The notes beneath the pieces were generated by a model. It did not search any database, had not been told where the DNA came from, and worked only from the letters and a program-made list of their open reading frames with translations. The translations under genes were made by a program, and so were the position numbers. Positions 8,999-17,724 of a stretch of 46,863 bases of DNA are shown here, piece by piece. Position 1 is the first letter of the stretch. The number at the start of each line of letters is the position of its first letter. This stretch comes from Mycobacterium simiae (GTDB lineage Bacteria; Actinomycetota; Actinomycetes; Mycobacteriales; Mycobacteriaceae), in contig NZ_VTZN01000018.1 of NCBI RefSeq assembly GCF_008370645.1, positions 1 to 46,863 of the forward strand, given 5' to 3'.

Positions 8999-10185
8999 GA
9001 CAGGCAGCGTCTCTCGCTGACTAGGCGGTACACCATGGCATTGTCGGCGCCGAGTTCGGCTGCAGCCCTGGACGGCGGCGGCGGCGCCGGGGGCGGGGCC
9101 GGCTGCGCCGATGCCGATGCGGTTACCGGCAACGCGGCATAGGTGGCGGCGACGGATGCCAGGGATACGTCGATGAGTTCGCCGCCGCCGCGGCTCAACG
9201 ACTCCGCCACTGCCAGGCTCGCCTCCAGACCGGTCAGCGGATCGGCGATCGCATCGCCGCAGAACACCGGCCCGTCGGCAGCGGATCCGACCAGGCCGCC
9301 GGCCACCGCGGCGTCATCCCCAAACGCCGGGCGGCCCGAAGCCTGACCATGTCCGGTGATCCGCAACCAGATTCGTCCCCGTCGCGGCGCAAGATAGTCA
9401 AGCCCCAACCGGCGCCGCGCCAGCGCGGCGGGCCGCGATCCCTCGATCACCACGTCAGCGACCTCTAACAGGGCACGTAGCTGCTCGGCGGACTGGTCGA
9501 AATCAAGACAATAGGACAGCTTGCCACCGTTAATCCAGTCGAAGAATGCGCGGTTGCCGGCTCGGGTACCGTCGGGGCGGCGCGGGCTTTCGACCTTAAC
9601 CACGATTGCGCCGGCTCGAGCCAGCCATTGCGCGCAGAGGGGACCGGCCCACATCGACGACAAGTCGGCGACGAGCAGACCGGCCGCCGCCCGCGGGGAT
9701 CCTGGTGGCGCGATACGACGTACCCGCGGCGGTGTGGCCGTAGCCTCAGCCAGAGCCGCAGCGGGGATATCGAGTAGCTGCGCCTGCTCGACGATTGTGG
9801 ATACCGCGCAGGTGGCCGCCCAACGCTGAAGTGTCGGCCACGGATCTTCAGGCACGCAATCGGCGTGCACTAGCGCGGGAATCGCATCGACGTCGTCAGC
9901 GCGAGACAGGGTGATCGCGAGCCATCCGTTTGCGGCCGCAAGCAACTGGGTGGCACCGCCGGCCGACACGCGGCCCCGGCGCGTCAGTTGTAACAGCCCG
10001 GCCCGTCCGGTCAGCAGGGTGGCCGCATCGGCGGCGATCGTTTCTACGCGGCCCAGGATGTTGGCGCGAGAGAAGTCAGGCGGCCCGCCCGGCAGACCGG
10101 TCAGGTACGCCAGCCCGCTACTGCCCCATCGTGTGGCCAATGATGACGGCGCCGAACTCACCCCACCATGGTGCGCGCAGCTCAT
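8992..10185 (-). CDS. CoA-transferase family III (CaiB/BaiF-like)
   Basis: 397 residues. The second half has family III features: LLVADLSSMWAGPLCAQWLA at the start of the CoA-binding domain, then WINGGKLSYCLD, ADVVIEGSRPAAL and GLEASLAVAE. The first ~150 residues look like the other domain of the fold (GGATQLLAAANGWLAI). Family III enzymes move CoA between carboxylic acids. The frame stays open to 10617, but bases beyond 10185 run antisense to a PE_PGRS fragment and into the Rv0216 gene, so I start at ATG 10185. No good ribosome site precedes it, and the true N-terminus may have been lost. Confidence 0.75.
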   Translation of the reverse strand: MSCAHHGGVSSAPSSLATRWGSSGLAYLTGLPGGPPDFSRANILGRVETIAADAATLLTGRAGLLQLTRRGRVSAGGATQLLAAANGWLAITLSRADDVDAIPALVHADCVPEDPWPTLQRWAATCAVSTIVEQAQLLDIPAAALAEATATPPRVRRIAPPGSPRAAAGLLVADLSSMWAGPLCAQWLARAGAIVVKVESPRRPDGTRAGNRAFFDWINGGKLSYCLDFDQSAEQLRALLEVADVVIEGSRPAALARRRLGLDYLAPRRGRIWLRITGHGQASGRPAFGDDAAVAGGLVGSAADGPVFCGDAIADPLTGLEASLAVAESLSRGGGELIDVSLASVAATYAALPVTASASAQPAPPPAPPPPSRAAAELGADNAMVYRLVSERRCLSC

Positions 10186-10252
10186 GCTTGCCGCAGCACC
10201 GACCAGCCCCTCGAGACGTGCAGTGGGGCTGGCCCAGCGATGGAGACGTTCT

Positions 10253-10506
10253 GAATGGCTAAGTGCGAGCTCATATGCCCTGGCTGAGGCCGCCAATGCC
10301 GCACCCATGCAGCAGATCTTCGATCTGATCAATGCCCCCAGCGAGACGTTGTTCGGACGGCCGCTGTTCGGCACGGCACCGACGGGGCACACCGCAGGCA
10401 CGGCGACGGCGGTGACGGCGGGCTGGGTGGCATCCCGGCAAGCCCCGTCGCACCCGGCACCCCCGGCGCACTCGGCACCGAGGGCATCCCCGGCAGCGCC
10501 GGCTGA
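10253..10506 (+). pseudogene. Dead PE_PGRS fragment
   Basis: Plus-strand bases 10253-10371 encode the typical end of a PE domain (SASSYALAEAANAAPMQQIF, then DLINAPSETLFGRPLFG). The PGRS part continues only after a shift into another frame (10372-10506), reading GGDGGLGG and ending at TGA 10504-10506. I do not find the PE N-terminus upstream, where the CoA-transferase gene begins on the other strand. It is a relic of a PE_PGRS gene, probably left by insertion and deletion. Confidence 0.75.
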
Positions 10507-10510
10507 GCCG

Positions 10511-11521
10511 TTAGAACTGCAGCGCGGTGAAGCGCCAGTCCAGCACCTGCCGGTCGGGTTCGTCCGCCGCGTCGCTGACCGCATAGACCAGCGATCGCAG
10601 TCCCAGCACCCCCCCATTTACGGTCGGCTCGGCCGACTCGACGTGTAGCTCGCTGTAGAGGGTGTCGCCTTCGCGCACCGGCCCGGTGTGGTCGCAGTGC
10701 TCCCAGCCCAGCACCGTCGCCAGGTTGGGCAGCAGGCGGCTCGCCTGCGCCAACGCCAGCCCGATGGTGTGCCCGCCGTACACCAGCCGCTGTCCGCTGG
10801 CGCGCCAATCATGATGGGTGGCAGCAATATTCAACGTGAGTCGGGCCAGCTCCGGTGCGCTGCTAACCAGGTCGGCGGTGCTGCGCAGCAGCGTTCCCGA
10901 GCTGCCGATGTCGAAGTGCGGCCCGGGTACCCGGCTGCGATAGGCGTCGGCGTCCCAACGTGCGGTCGGGTCGACAGCCGGGGCCACCGCGTCGGCGCCG
11001 ATGCGCGACAGATCGTCGGCCCAGCCGGGTCCATCAGCACGCCAGCCGGGGCTGGCGGGCAGCATGGCACACCGGTAGAAGTCGAGCACCAACCGATTGG
11101 CCTGATCGACGGTGGTCATCCGCAGCGCCGCCATACCCGTAGGGGCACGGCCCGGTTTGGCCGCGTTAGCCCGCAAACCGACCACTGCGGTACGGGTATA
11201 GATGGTGTCACCGATCAGCGGAAATCGGTGAAACCTCAGCCCGCGGTAGAACAGGTTGGCTTTGACCCGCTGGGTCACCAGCGTGGACTGCCCGATCGCC
11301 ACGTTGCACACCAGGCTCGGGTGTGCCAACAGCGCCGGGGCGCCAACCACCGCGGCGCACAGCTCGGCATCCAGCGCCAACCGCAGCCGGTCCCCCACGA
11401 TCGCCTGATGCGCCGCGGCCAACCCGAACGACAGGGTCGATGACGGCGCCCAGTCGAATACTTGGCCTACGGAAAGATCGTCGAAGTATGGCCCGCCGTG
11501 CCGGGTTTCCGCGTATGTCAC
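10511..11521 (-). CDS. Double hot-dog hydratase-like protein, Rv0216 homologue
   Basis: 336 residues, close to the 337 I remember for Rv0216, whose crystal structure shows a double hot-dog fold related to (R)-specific enoyl-CoA hydratases. The N-terminus reads VTYAETRHGGPYFDDLSVGQ from GTG 11521. A MaoC-like segment near the C-terminus (RLVYGGHTIGLALAQASRLL) is where the hydratase motif lies in that family. A role in acyl-CoA metabolism fits its divergent position beside fadE3, with 39 bases between the start codons. Activity has not been firmly shown for the H37Rv protein as far as I know. The frame extends upstream to 11884, but that part is antisense to fadE3. Confidence 0.87.
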   Translation of the reverse strand: MTYAETRHGGPYFDDLSVGQVFDWAPSSTLSFGLAAAHQAIVGDRLRLALDAELCAAVVGAPALLAHPSLVCNVAIGQSTLVTQRVKANLFYRGLRFHRFPLIGDTIYTRTAVVGLRANAAKPGRAPTGMAALRMTTVDQANRLVLDFYRCAMLPASPGWRADGPGWADDLSRIGADAVAPAVDPTARWDADAYRSRVPGPHFDIGSSGTLLRSTADLVSSAPELARLTLNIAATHHDWRASGQRLVYGGHTIGLALAQASRLLPNLATVLGWEHCDHTGPVREGDTLYSELHVESAEPTVNGGVLGLRSLVYAVSDAADEPDRQVLDWRFTALQF

Positions 11522-11560
11522 AACGCCACATGCTGGCAGCCGGTCGAATGGACGGTCAAT

Positions 11561-12727
11561 ATGACACAGGTGAGCAACGACCTCAACCACGAAGAGGCGA
11601 TGCTGGTCGCCACCGTGCGAGCCTTCATCGACCGCGACGTGAAACCGACCGTGCGCGAAGTCGAACATGCCAACCGCTACCCCGAGGGGTGGATCGAGCA
11701 GATGAAACGCATCGGCATCTATGGCCTGGCCGTTCCCGAAGAGTACGGCGGCTCTCCGGTGTCGATGCCATGCTACGTACAGGTCACCCAGGAGCTGGCC
11801 CGCGGCTGGATGAGCCTGGCCGGCGCGATGGGCGGACACACCGTGGTCGCCAAGCTGCTCGCCTTGTTCGGCACCGACGACCAAAAGCGCAAGTATCTGC
11901 CGCCGATGGCCACCGGCGAGCTGCGGGCCACCATGGCGCTCACCGAGCCGGGCGGCGGTTCAGACCTGCAAAACATGTCGACCACCGCGCTGCCGGACGA
12001 CCCCGACACGTTGGTGATCAACGGCGCCAAGACCTGGATCACCAATGCGCGCCGCTCCGGGCTGATCGCGTTGCTGTGCAAAACCGACCCCAATGCCAAC
12101 CCGCGCCACACCGGCATCTCGATCGTCCTCGTCGAGCCCGGACCAGGGCTGACGGTGTCGCGCGACCTGCCCAAGTTGGGCTACAAGGGGGTCGAGTCCT
12201 GCGAGCTGTCCTTCGACAACTACCGGACGCCCGCCTCCGCTGTGCTGGGAAATGCTACGGGCGAAGGCTTTTCGCAAATGATGAAGGGACTCGAAACAGG
12301 CCGGATCCAAGTCGCGGCCCGCGCCCTGGGCGTGGCGACCGCAGCCCTAGCAGACGCACTCGCCTACGCCCAGCAGCGGGAAAGCTTCGGTCGCCCGATT
12401 TGGAAGCATCAGGCCGTCGGCAACTATCTGGCCGACATGGCAACCAAGCTCACTGCCGCCCGCCAACTCACCCGCTATGCCGCCGAACGCTACGACAGCG
12501 GCCAGCGTTGCGACATGGAAGCAGGAATGGCAAAGCTGTTCGCCTCCGAGGTGGCGATGGAGATCGCCCTGAACGCGGTGCGCATCCACGGTGGTTACGG
12601 CTACTCAACCGAATACGACGTCGAACGGTACTTCCGCGACGCGCCCCTGATGATCGTCGGCGAAGGCACCAACGAGATCCAGCGCAACGTGATCACCGCA
12701 CAATTGGTGGCCCGCGGCGGCATCTAA
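11561..12727 (+). CDS. fadE3: Acyl-CoA dehydrogenase FadE3
   Basis: 388 residues with the standard acyl-CoA dehydrogenase layout. The FAD/substrate signature is MALTEPGGGSDLQNM, then SRDLPKLGYKGVESCELSFD in the middle domain. The C-terminal helical domain has HGGYGYSTEYDVERYFRDA and EGTNEIQRNVI. It oxidises acyl-CoA to trans-2-enoyl-CoA. I chose ATG 11561 (MTQVSNDL); the open frame begins at 11462 but that overlaps the divergent Rv0216-type gene. It is the homologue of Rv0215c and keeps the same neighbours as in H37Rv on its upstream side. Confidence 0.93.
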   Translation: MTQVSNDLNHEEAMLVATVRAFIDRDVKPTVREVEHANRYPEGWIEQMKRIGIYGLAVPEEYGGSPVSMPCYVQVTQELARGWMSLAGAMGGHTVVAKLLALFGTDDQKRKYLPPMATGELRATMALTEPGGGSDLQNMSTTALPDDPDTLVINGAKTWITNARRSGLIALLCKTDPNANPRHTGISIVLVEPGPGLTVSRDLPKLGYKGVESCELSFDNYRTPASAVLGNATGEGFSQMMKGLETGRIQVAARALGVATAALADALAYAQQRESFGRPIWKHQAVGNYLADMATKLTAARQLTRYAAERYDSGQRCDMEAGMAKLFASEVAMEIALNAVRIHGGYGYSTEYDVERYFRDAPLMIVGEGTNEIQRNVITAQLVARGGI

Positions 12728-12796
12728 CCGCTATGCAGGCGGCCCGTGCTGTATATTTGCCTGACTTCGCTCAGCAAACCCGAGGAAGGCAGCTGC

Positions 12797-13207
12797 ATGA
12801 GTTATCCGCCAGGGCCGTACGGAGGTTCCCCGGAGTGGCAGGGCCAGCAGCCGGGGTGGCAGCCCCAGCAGCAGCCGCAGCCGGGCTGGCCGGCTGCGCA
12901 ACCAGGCTATGCCCAAGAGCCGGACAACTATCTCGTCTGGGCGATTCTGGCCACCGTGCTGTGTTGTCTGCCGTTCGGGATCGTGTCGATCGTGTACTCC
13001 ACCAAGGTTTCCGGGTTGTGGGCCCAAGGCCGCTATGCCGAGGCGCAGGCCGCATCCGCCAACGCCAAGAAGTGGGCCATCATCAGCGCCATCGTCGGGG
13101 CGGTCCTTGCCGTGATCTTCGCGGTGCTCTACGTGATCATCATCGCGGTGGCCGTGTCGGTGGATCACAACACCCCCTCAACCATCACCACCTATTCGGG
13201 TTTCTGA
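12797..13207 (+). CDS. CD225/dispanin-type small membrane protein
   Basis: 136 residues. A proline/glutamine-rich cytoplasmic N-terminus (residues 1-43) precedes a first hydrophobic segment containing CCLPFGIVSIVYSTKV (56-71). A short polar link (SGLWAQGRYAEAQAASANAK) and a second membrane helix (93-121) follow. This is the CD225 pattern, including the paired cysteines at 56-57 that are palmitoylated in animal interferon-induced transmembrane proteins. Bacterial members have no settled function. The start ATG 12797 follows GAGGAAGG at good spacing. The 3' end overlaps the convergent crotonase gene by 30 bases. I do not recall it beside fadE3 in H37Rv. Confidence 0.85.
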   Translation: MSYPPGPYGGSPEWQGQQPGWQPQQQPQPGWPAAQPGYAQEPDNYLVWAILATVLCCLPFGIVSIVYSTKVSGLWAQGRYAEAQAASANAKKWAIISAIVGAVLAVIFAVLYVIIIAVAVSVDHNTPSTITTYSGF

Positions 13208-14149
13208 GCGCCCGCGTGGCGATACCGCATCCACCAGGCCCCACGCCGACGCGGTCTCGGCGTCGATGGTCCGGCCGGACAGCACCAGATAAGCGGTGCG
13301 CCAACGCCCAATCCGGCGGGTGACGCTGACGGTGCCGCCGGCACCGGGTATCAGGCCCAGACCCAACTCCGGCAGCCCGAACACCGTATCCGGCCGGGCC
13401 TGCACCCATCCGCAAAACGCGGCCAGCTCCAGGCCACTGCCCAGTACTCGGCCATGCACCTCGGCGCGGCATGCCCGGCCGAGCCGGGCGGTCAGCGCAT
13501 CGAGCACCAGGGCCGGGCTGTGGCGGGTGCGGGCCAAGTGAGCGCTTGCTGGATCGGCGAAGGTGCCGAACTCGGCAAGGTCTCCGCCACTGCAAAACGA
13601 GGGACCGTTGCCGCCCAACACGATTGCGGTGACCGAGGGGTCCAGCTGCGCAACCGTCAACGCCTCCAGCAGCGCGGCGCGCGTGTCGGCGGAAAACGCA
13701 TTGTGCCGTTGTGGTCGGTTGAACCTGACATGCACCGTGTTTTCGTCGCGCTGCGCCAACACCGGATCGGCGCTAACAGGCACGCGGGCCGGCCCGCGCT
13801 CGTCGAGCCAACGGGCGAACTCCGGCCCGGCCAGCAAGGTGGAATAGGCCAGGGACTCGTTTACCACGCCGGCTAGCGTCGCACCAGCGGGATCGACGGT
13901 GCGCAGCACATCGTCGCAGACGGCGCTGGCGTGCGGCCAGCGCCGGCAACGCTCCGTCAGCTCGGCCACTGTCTCGGGTACTGAATCCACCGTGACCACT
14001 CTACGATCAGCACAGGGCTCTTCAGATAGCGTGAAAGTCGCTGTATTAAACCATGATTCGTTCACCAGCGGGCCATGCGCGACGACAACACCCGGTAGTG
14101 AGCCGATGTCGGAGCTCGATGGACCAGACAGGTCGACCACCCGGAGCAT
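13178..14149 (-). CDS. Enoyl-CoA hydratase/isomerase with N-terminal extension
   Basis: 323 residues. Residues ~120-310 are a crotonase core, with FNRPQRHNAFS, the oxyanion segment GNGPSFCSGGDLAEF, and both glutamates (GSGLELA and FGLPELGLGLIPGAGGT). About 115 residues of unassigned sequence precede it. The protein ends soon after SAWGLVDAVSP, without the full C-terminal helices of typical crotonases. The ATG at 14149 comes three bases after the fadD4 stop, so the two are co-translated and probably act on the same acyl-CoA. The substrate is unknown. Confidence 0.82.
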   Translation of the reverse strand: MLRVVDLSGPSSSDIGSLPGVVVAHGPLVNESWFNTATFTLSEEPCADRRVVTVDSVPETVAELTERCRRWPHASAVCDDVLRTVDPAGATLAGVVNESLAYSTLLAGPEFARWLDERGPARVPVSADPVLAQRDENTVHVRFNRPQRHNAFSADTRAALLEALTVAQLDPSVTAIVLGGNGPSFCSGGDLAEFGTFADPASAHLARTRHSPALVLDALTARLGRACRAEVHGRVLGSGLELAAFCGWVQARPDTVFGLPELGLGLIPGAGGTVSVTRRIGRWRTAYLVLSGRTIDAETASAWGLVDAVSPRGRSETRIGGDG

Positions 14150-14152
14150 AGA

Positions 14153-15667
14153 TCACACCGAATACTTCTCGATCAGTTCGTTCTTGTAGAGCTTTCCGGT
14201 GTCGGTGCGCGGCAGCTGCGCCTCGAACGCAATAGCTTTGGGACATTTGAAGTGCGACAAGCGGTCTCGCAACCACCCCAGTAGCTCGTCGGCGAATTGC
14301 CCGGTGGCATCGGCGGAGTAGACGGTCTGCACGACCGCCATCACGCGCTGCCCCATCTCGTCGTCGGGAACGCCGAACACCGCTGCGTCGAGCACCTTTG
14401 GATGGGTCACCAACAGGTTCTCGGCTTCCTGCGGATAGATGTTGACTCCGCCGGAGATGATCATATGGTGGCGCCGGTCGGTCAGGTACAGGTAGCCCTC
14501 GTCGTCGAGATAGCCGATGTCACCCACCGTCACCCAGCCTTTTTTATGTTGCGCCGCAGTGGTTTTCGAAGGGTCGTTGAGGTATTCGAAGGAAAACCCG
14601 CCTTCAAAGTAGATTTCGCCGGCCTGGCCGGGCAGCAGCTCCGCGCCGTCTGCACCGACGATGTGCACCGCGCCCCCCATCGGCTTGCCTACCGATCCGG
14701 GGTGCGCCAGCCAGTCTTCGGCGGTGATCAACGTGGACCCGATTGCTTCCGAGGATGCGTAGTACTCGTCGACGATCGGTCCCCACCAGTCCATCATCTG
14801 CTTCTTGATCTGCACCGGACACGGCGCGGCCGCGTGTATCACCCGCTGGAGACTACAGATGTCATACGAATTTCTAACCGCTTCAGGCAGTTTCAGCATC
14901 CTGGTGAACATGGCCGGCACGAACTGGCCGTGGGTCACCCGGTAGCGCGCGATCGCGTCGAGGGCCCCCTCCGGGTCGAATTTCTCCAACACGACGGTGG
15001 TGATGCCGGCGGCCTGCGCGCTCATCGACCACACCGATGGAGCGGTGTGATAAAGCGGGGCCGGGCTCAGATACACCGCATCACGGTCCATCCAGAAGTC
15101 GATCAGCGCCGACATCAATCCAGGCGCCTGATCCGGGGGCAGATGTGGTAATGCGCGCTTGATGCCCTTGGGTCGGCCGGTGGTTCCCGACGAGTACTGC
15201 AGCAGGTCGCCTTCGAGTTCATCCTCGATCGGGGTGTCGGGTTGGGCAGCAACACATTCCGGGTATCGTTCCCAACCGGGGAGGTCGCCGTCAGCGATCA
15301 TCAGCAGCTTCGGTAGCCCGCCCGGCAAATGTTGAGCCAGGCCCGCACAAGTATCGCGCAACGCCGCCGATCCGATCATCGCTGTGGCGCCGCAGTTGTC
15401 GACGATGTAGGCGGCCTCGGCCGCGGTCAGGTGGGTGTTGATCGGCACGTAGTACAAGCCACTGCGGCGAGCCGCCCACATGACCGCGTGGATGTGCTCG
15501 TTGTTCTCCATGACGATGGCGACCACGTCACCTTCACGCAGACCGGCTTCACGAAATCGATGCGCCAACCGGTTGGCACGGGCTTCCAGCTCACCGAAGC
15601 TGACCACCGTGCCACTCGGGTGCAGGATTACCGCCGGCTTATCGCCCAGGTACTGGCGAATCTGCAT
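14153..15667 (-). CDS. fadD4: Fatty-acyl-CoA/AMP ligase FadD4
   Basis: 504 residues of the adenylate-forming superfamily. The P-loop-like AMP motif is YSSGTTGRPKGIKRA. YYASSEAIGST is the A5-like motif. GDIGYLDDEGYLYLTDRRHH carries the hinge aspartate, and the C-terminal lysine motif is RTDTGKLYKNEL. It activates a carboxylic acid as acyl-AMP and then acyl-CoA. The start at ATG 15667 is supported by a TACAGT hexamer exactly six bases before it. The H37Rv annotation I recall is longer (537), perhaps because of a different start choice. The next gene in the unit is the crotonase. Confidence 0.9.
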   Translation of the reverse strand: MQIRQYLGDKPAVILHPSGTVVSFGELEARANRLAHRFREAGLREGDVVAIVMENNEHIHAVMWAARRSGLYYVPINTHLTAAEAAYIVDNCGATAMIGSAALRDTCAGLAQHLPGGLPKLLMIADGDLPGWERYPECVAAQPDTPIEDELEGDLLQYSSGTTGRPKGIKRALPHLPPDQAPGLMSALIDFWMDRDAVYLSPAPLYHTAPSVWSMSAQAAGITTVVLEKFDPEGALDAIARYRVTHGQFVPAMFTRMLKLPEAVRNSYDICSLQRVIHAAAPCPVQIKKQMMDWWGPIVDEYYASSEAIGSTLITAEDWLAHPGSVGKPMGGAVHIVGADGAELLPGQAGEIYFEGGFSFEYLNDPSKTTAAQHKKGWVTVGDIGYLDDEGYLYLTDRRHHMIISGGVNIYPQEAENLLVTHPKVLDAAVFGVPDDEMGQRVMAVVQTVYSADATGQFADELLGWLRDRLSHFKCPKAIAFEAQLPRTDTGKLYKNELIEKYSV

Positions 15668-15673
15668 GGGCCG

Positions 15674-15679
15674 ACTGTA
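15674..15679 (-). promoter_or_regulatory. -10 hexamer for leaderless fadD4
   Basis: TACAGT (TANNNT) followed by CGGCCC and then the ATG of fadD4. The spacing predicts that transcription begins on the A of the start codon. It lies in the 58-base gap after pckA and gives fadD4 its own promoter. Confidence 0.5.
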
Positions 15680-15725
15680 CGACGCGCGCCTTGACGGGCG
15701 TCATGCGGGCAGCAACAGCCTGTAG

Positions 15726-17555
15726 CTACTCTGCTTCGGCCAACCGCTCTTTGAGCGCCTCGAACTCGTCTTTGATGCCGGTCGGCAGCTTCTCGCCGAC
15801 GAACTCTAGCCACTCCTCGATCAGCGGCAGTTCCGCGCGCCATTCGTCGGCGTCGACTCTCAGCGCCTCGGCCACATCGGCAGCATCAACATCCAAGCCG
15901 GCTAGATCCAAATCCGCGACGGCTGGCACGGTGCCGATCGGCGTGGTGCGGCCGCCGGCCTGGTGCTCGATACGGTCGACGATCCACTTCAGCACCCGGC
16001 TGTTCTCCCCGAAGCCGGGCCACAAGAAGCGACCGTCGTCGCCACGGCGGAACCAGTTGACAAAGAACACCTTAGGCAGCTTGGATTCGTCCGCGTTCTT
16101 GCCAAGATTGATCCAGTGCTGGAAGTAATCGCCGACGTTGTAGCCCAGGAACGGCAGCATGGCCATCGGGTCTCGGCGCACATTGCCGACCTTGCCCTCG
16201 GCCGCAGCGGTCTGCTCGCTGCCCAAGGTGGCGCCGATGAACACGCCGTGCTGCCAGTCGCGGGCCTCGGTGACCAGCGGAACGGTGGTCTTGCGGCGAC
16301 CGCCGAACAGGATGCCGGAGATCGGCACGCCCTGCGGGTCGTCCCACTCGGGAGCCAGGATCGGGCACTGCGACATCGGGGTGCAGTAGCGGGAGTTGGG
16401 GTGCGCCGCATTGGTCTCCGTCTCGCGGAAGTACCAGTCGTTGCCTTTCCAGTCGATCAGGTGCTGCGGGTCGCCCTCCAGGCCCTCCCACCACACGTCA
16501 CCATCGTCGGTGAGCGCGACGTTGGTGAACACCGTGTTGCCGCCGGCAATGGTGCGCATCGCGTTAGGGTTGGACTTCCAGTTGGTGCCCGGCGCCACCC
16601 CGAAGAAGCCGAACTCGGGGTTGACGGCGTACAGGCGCCCGTCCTTGCCGAACCGCAGCCAGGCGATGTCGTCGCCGAGAGTCTCGGCACGCCAGCCGGG
16701 GATGGTGGGCTGCAGCATTGCCAGGTTGGTCTTGCCGCACGCCGACGGGAACGCGGCGGCGAAGTAGTAGGCCTTATTCTCCGGCGAGATCAGCTTGAGG
16801 ATCAGCATGTGCTCGGCCAGCCAGCCTTCGTCGTGGGCCATGGCCGAGGCGATCCGCAGCGAGTAGCACTTCTTGCCTAGCAGTGCATTGCCGCCGTACC
16901 CGGAGCCGTAGCTCCAAATCTCGCGGGTCTGCGGGAAGTGGGTGATGTACTTGGTGTCGTTACACGGCCACGGCACGTCCTGCTGCCCCTCCTCCAGGGG
17001 CGCGCCGACCGAGTGCAGCGCCTTGACGAAGAAGCCGTCGTCGCCGATCTTTTCCAAGGCGGGCTTGCCCATCCGGGTCATGGTCCGCATCGAGACGACG
17101 ACGTATGGGGAGTCGGTGATCTCCACCCCGAGCTTGGGGTCATCGGCGCCCAGCGGACCCATGCAGAACGGCACCACATACATGGTGCGGCCGCGCATCG
17201 AGCCGCGGTACAGGTCTTTCATGATGGACCGCATTTCGTTGGGGTCCATCCAGTTGTTGGTGGGGCCGGCGTCGATCTCGCGCTCGGAGCAAATGAACGT
17301 CCGCGACTCGACCCGCGCGACATCGGACGGGTCCGACAGCGCCAGGTAGGAGTTGTGGTGCTTTTCGGGGTTGAGTCGGATGAAGGTCCCGGCCGCGACC
17401 AGTTGATCGGCCAGCCGCTGGAACTCGTCGTCGGAGCCGTCGGCGAAGACCACCCGGTCCGGTTCGGTCAGCTCGGCGACCTCCTCCACCCAGGACAACA
17501 GCCCCCGGTGATTCGTCGGCGCGGTGTCCAAACCGGGGATGGTCGCTGAGGTCAT
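15726..17555 (-). CDS. pckA: GTP-dependent phosphoenolpyruvate carboxykinase
   Basis: 609 residues, the normal size for the GTP-type enzyme (Rv0211 is 606). The kinase P-loop is [13 protein letters not shown], with the reactive cysteine of this family. Other conserved blocks are [26 protein letters not shown] and [19 protein letters not shown]. It converts oxaloacetate and GTP to phosphoenolpyruvate, GDP and CO2, the entry step of gluconeogenesis needed for growth on fatty acids. The start is ATG 17555 behind CAGGAGAG. H37Rv has nadR and Rv0213c between pckA and fadD4; here only 58 bases separate them. Confidence 0.96.
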   Translation of the reverse strand: MTSATIPGLDTAPTNHRGLLSWVEEVAELTEPDRVVFADGSDDEFQRLADQLVAAGTFIRLNPEKHHNSYLALSDPSDVARVESRTFICSEREIDAGPTNNWMDPNEMRSIMKDLYRGSMRGRTMYVVPFCMGPLGADDPKLGVEITDSPYVVVSMRTMTRMGKPALEKIGDDGFFVKALHSVGAPLEEGQQDVPWPCNDTKYITHFPQTREIWSYGSGYGGNALLGKKCYSLRIASAMAHDEGWLAEHMLILKLISPENKAYYFAAAFPSACGKTNLAMLQPTIPGWRAETLGDDIAWLRFGKDGRLYAVNPEFGFFGVAPGTNWKSNPNAMRTIAGGNTVFTNVALTDDGDVWWEGLEGDPQHLIDWKGNDWYFRETETNAAHPNSRYCTPMSQCPILAPEWDDPQGVPISGILFGGRRKTTVPLVTEARDWQHGVFIGATLGSEQTAAAEGKVGNVRRDPMAMLPFLGYNVGDYFQHWINLGKNADESKLPKVFFVNWFRRGDDGRFLWPGFGENSRVLKWIVDRIEHQAGGRTTPIGTVPAVADLDLAGLDVDAADVAEALRVDADEWRAELPLIEEWLEFVGEKLPTGIKDEFEALKERLAEAE

Positions 17556-17724
17556 CGAACTCTCCTGAGATTCTGCTGCGTAGTTAACGGCTTCGGAAAT
17601 CCATTTTGGGTCTGCTTATGTGTTCGCCAGCACAACTGTTGACCCGGTGAGCTTTCATACAGGTTATCGTGCATCACTTGTCGGGGAAGGCCTAGGCGGG
17701 TATAAGCCTCCTCACAAGACCGAT

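Noticed and set aside
10186..10617. N-terminal extension of the CoA-transferase to 541 residues
   Set aside because: The added part reads antisense to the PE_PGRS relic and to the Rv0216 homologue and is Cys/Arg-rich without similarity to the family.
11323..13323. A 666-codon plus-strand frame over fadE3
   Set aside because: It is an out-of-frame shadow of fadE3, highly arginine-rich, and runs through the next gene. The fadE3 frame has all family motifs.
15963..16880. A 305-codon plus-strand frame across pckA
   Set aside because: Antisense shadow; composition is random and there is no ribosome site.
17556..17724. Possible pckA promoter (TAACCT on the minus strand)
   Set aside because: The -10 match is fair but no -35 fits and other hexamers compete, so I cannot place it with confidence.
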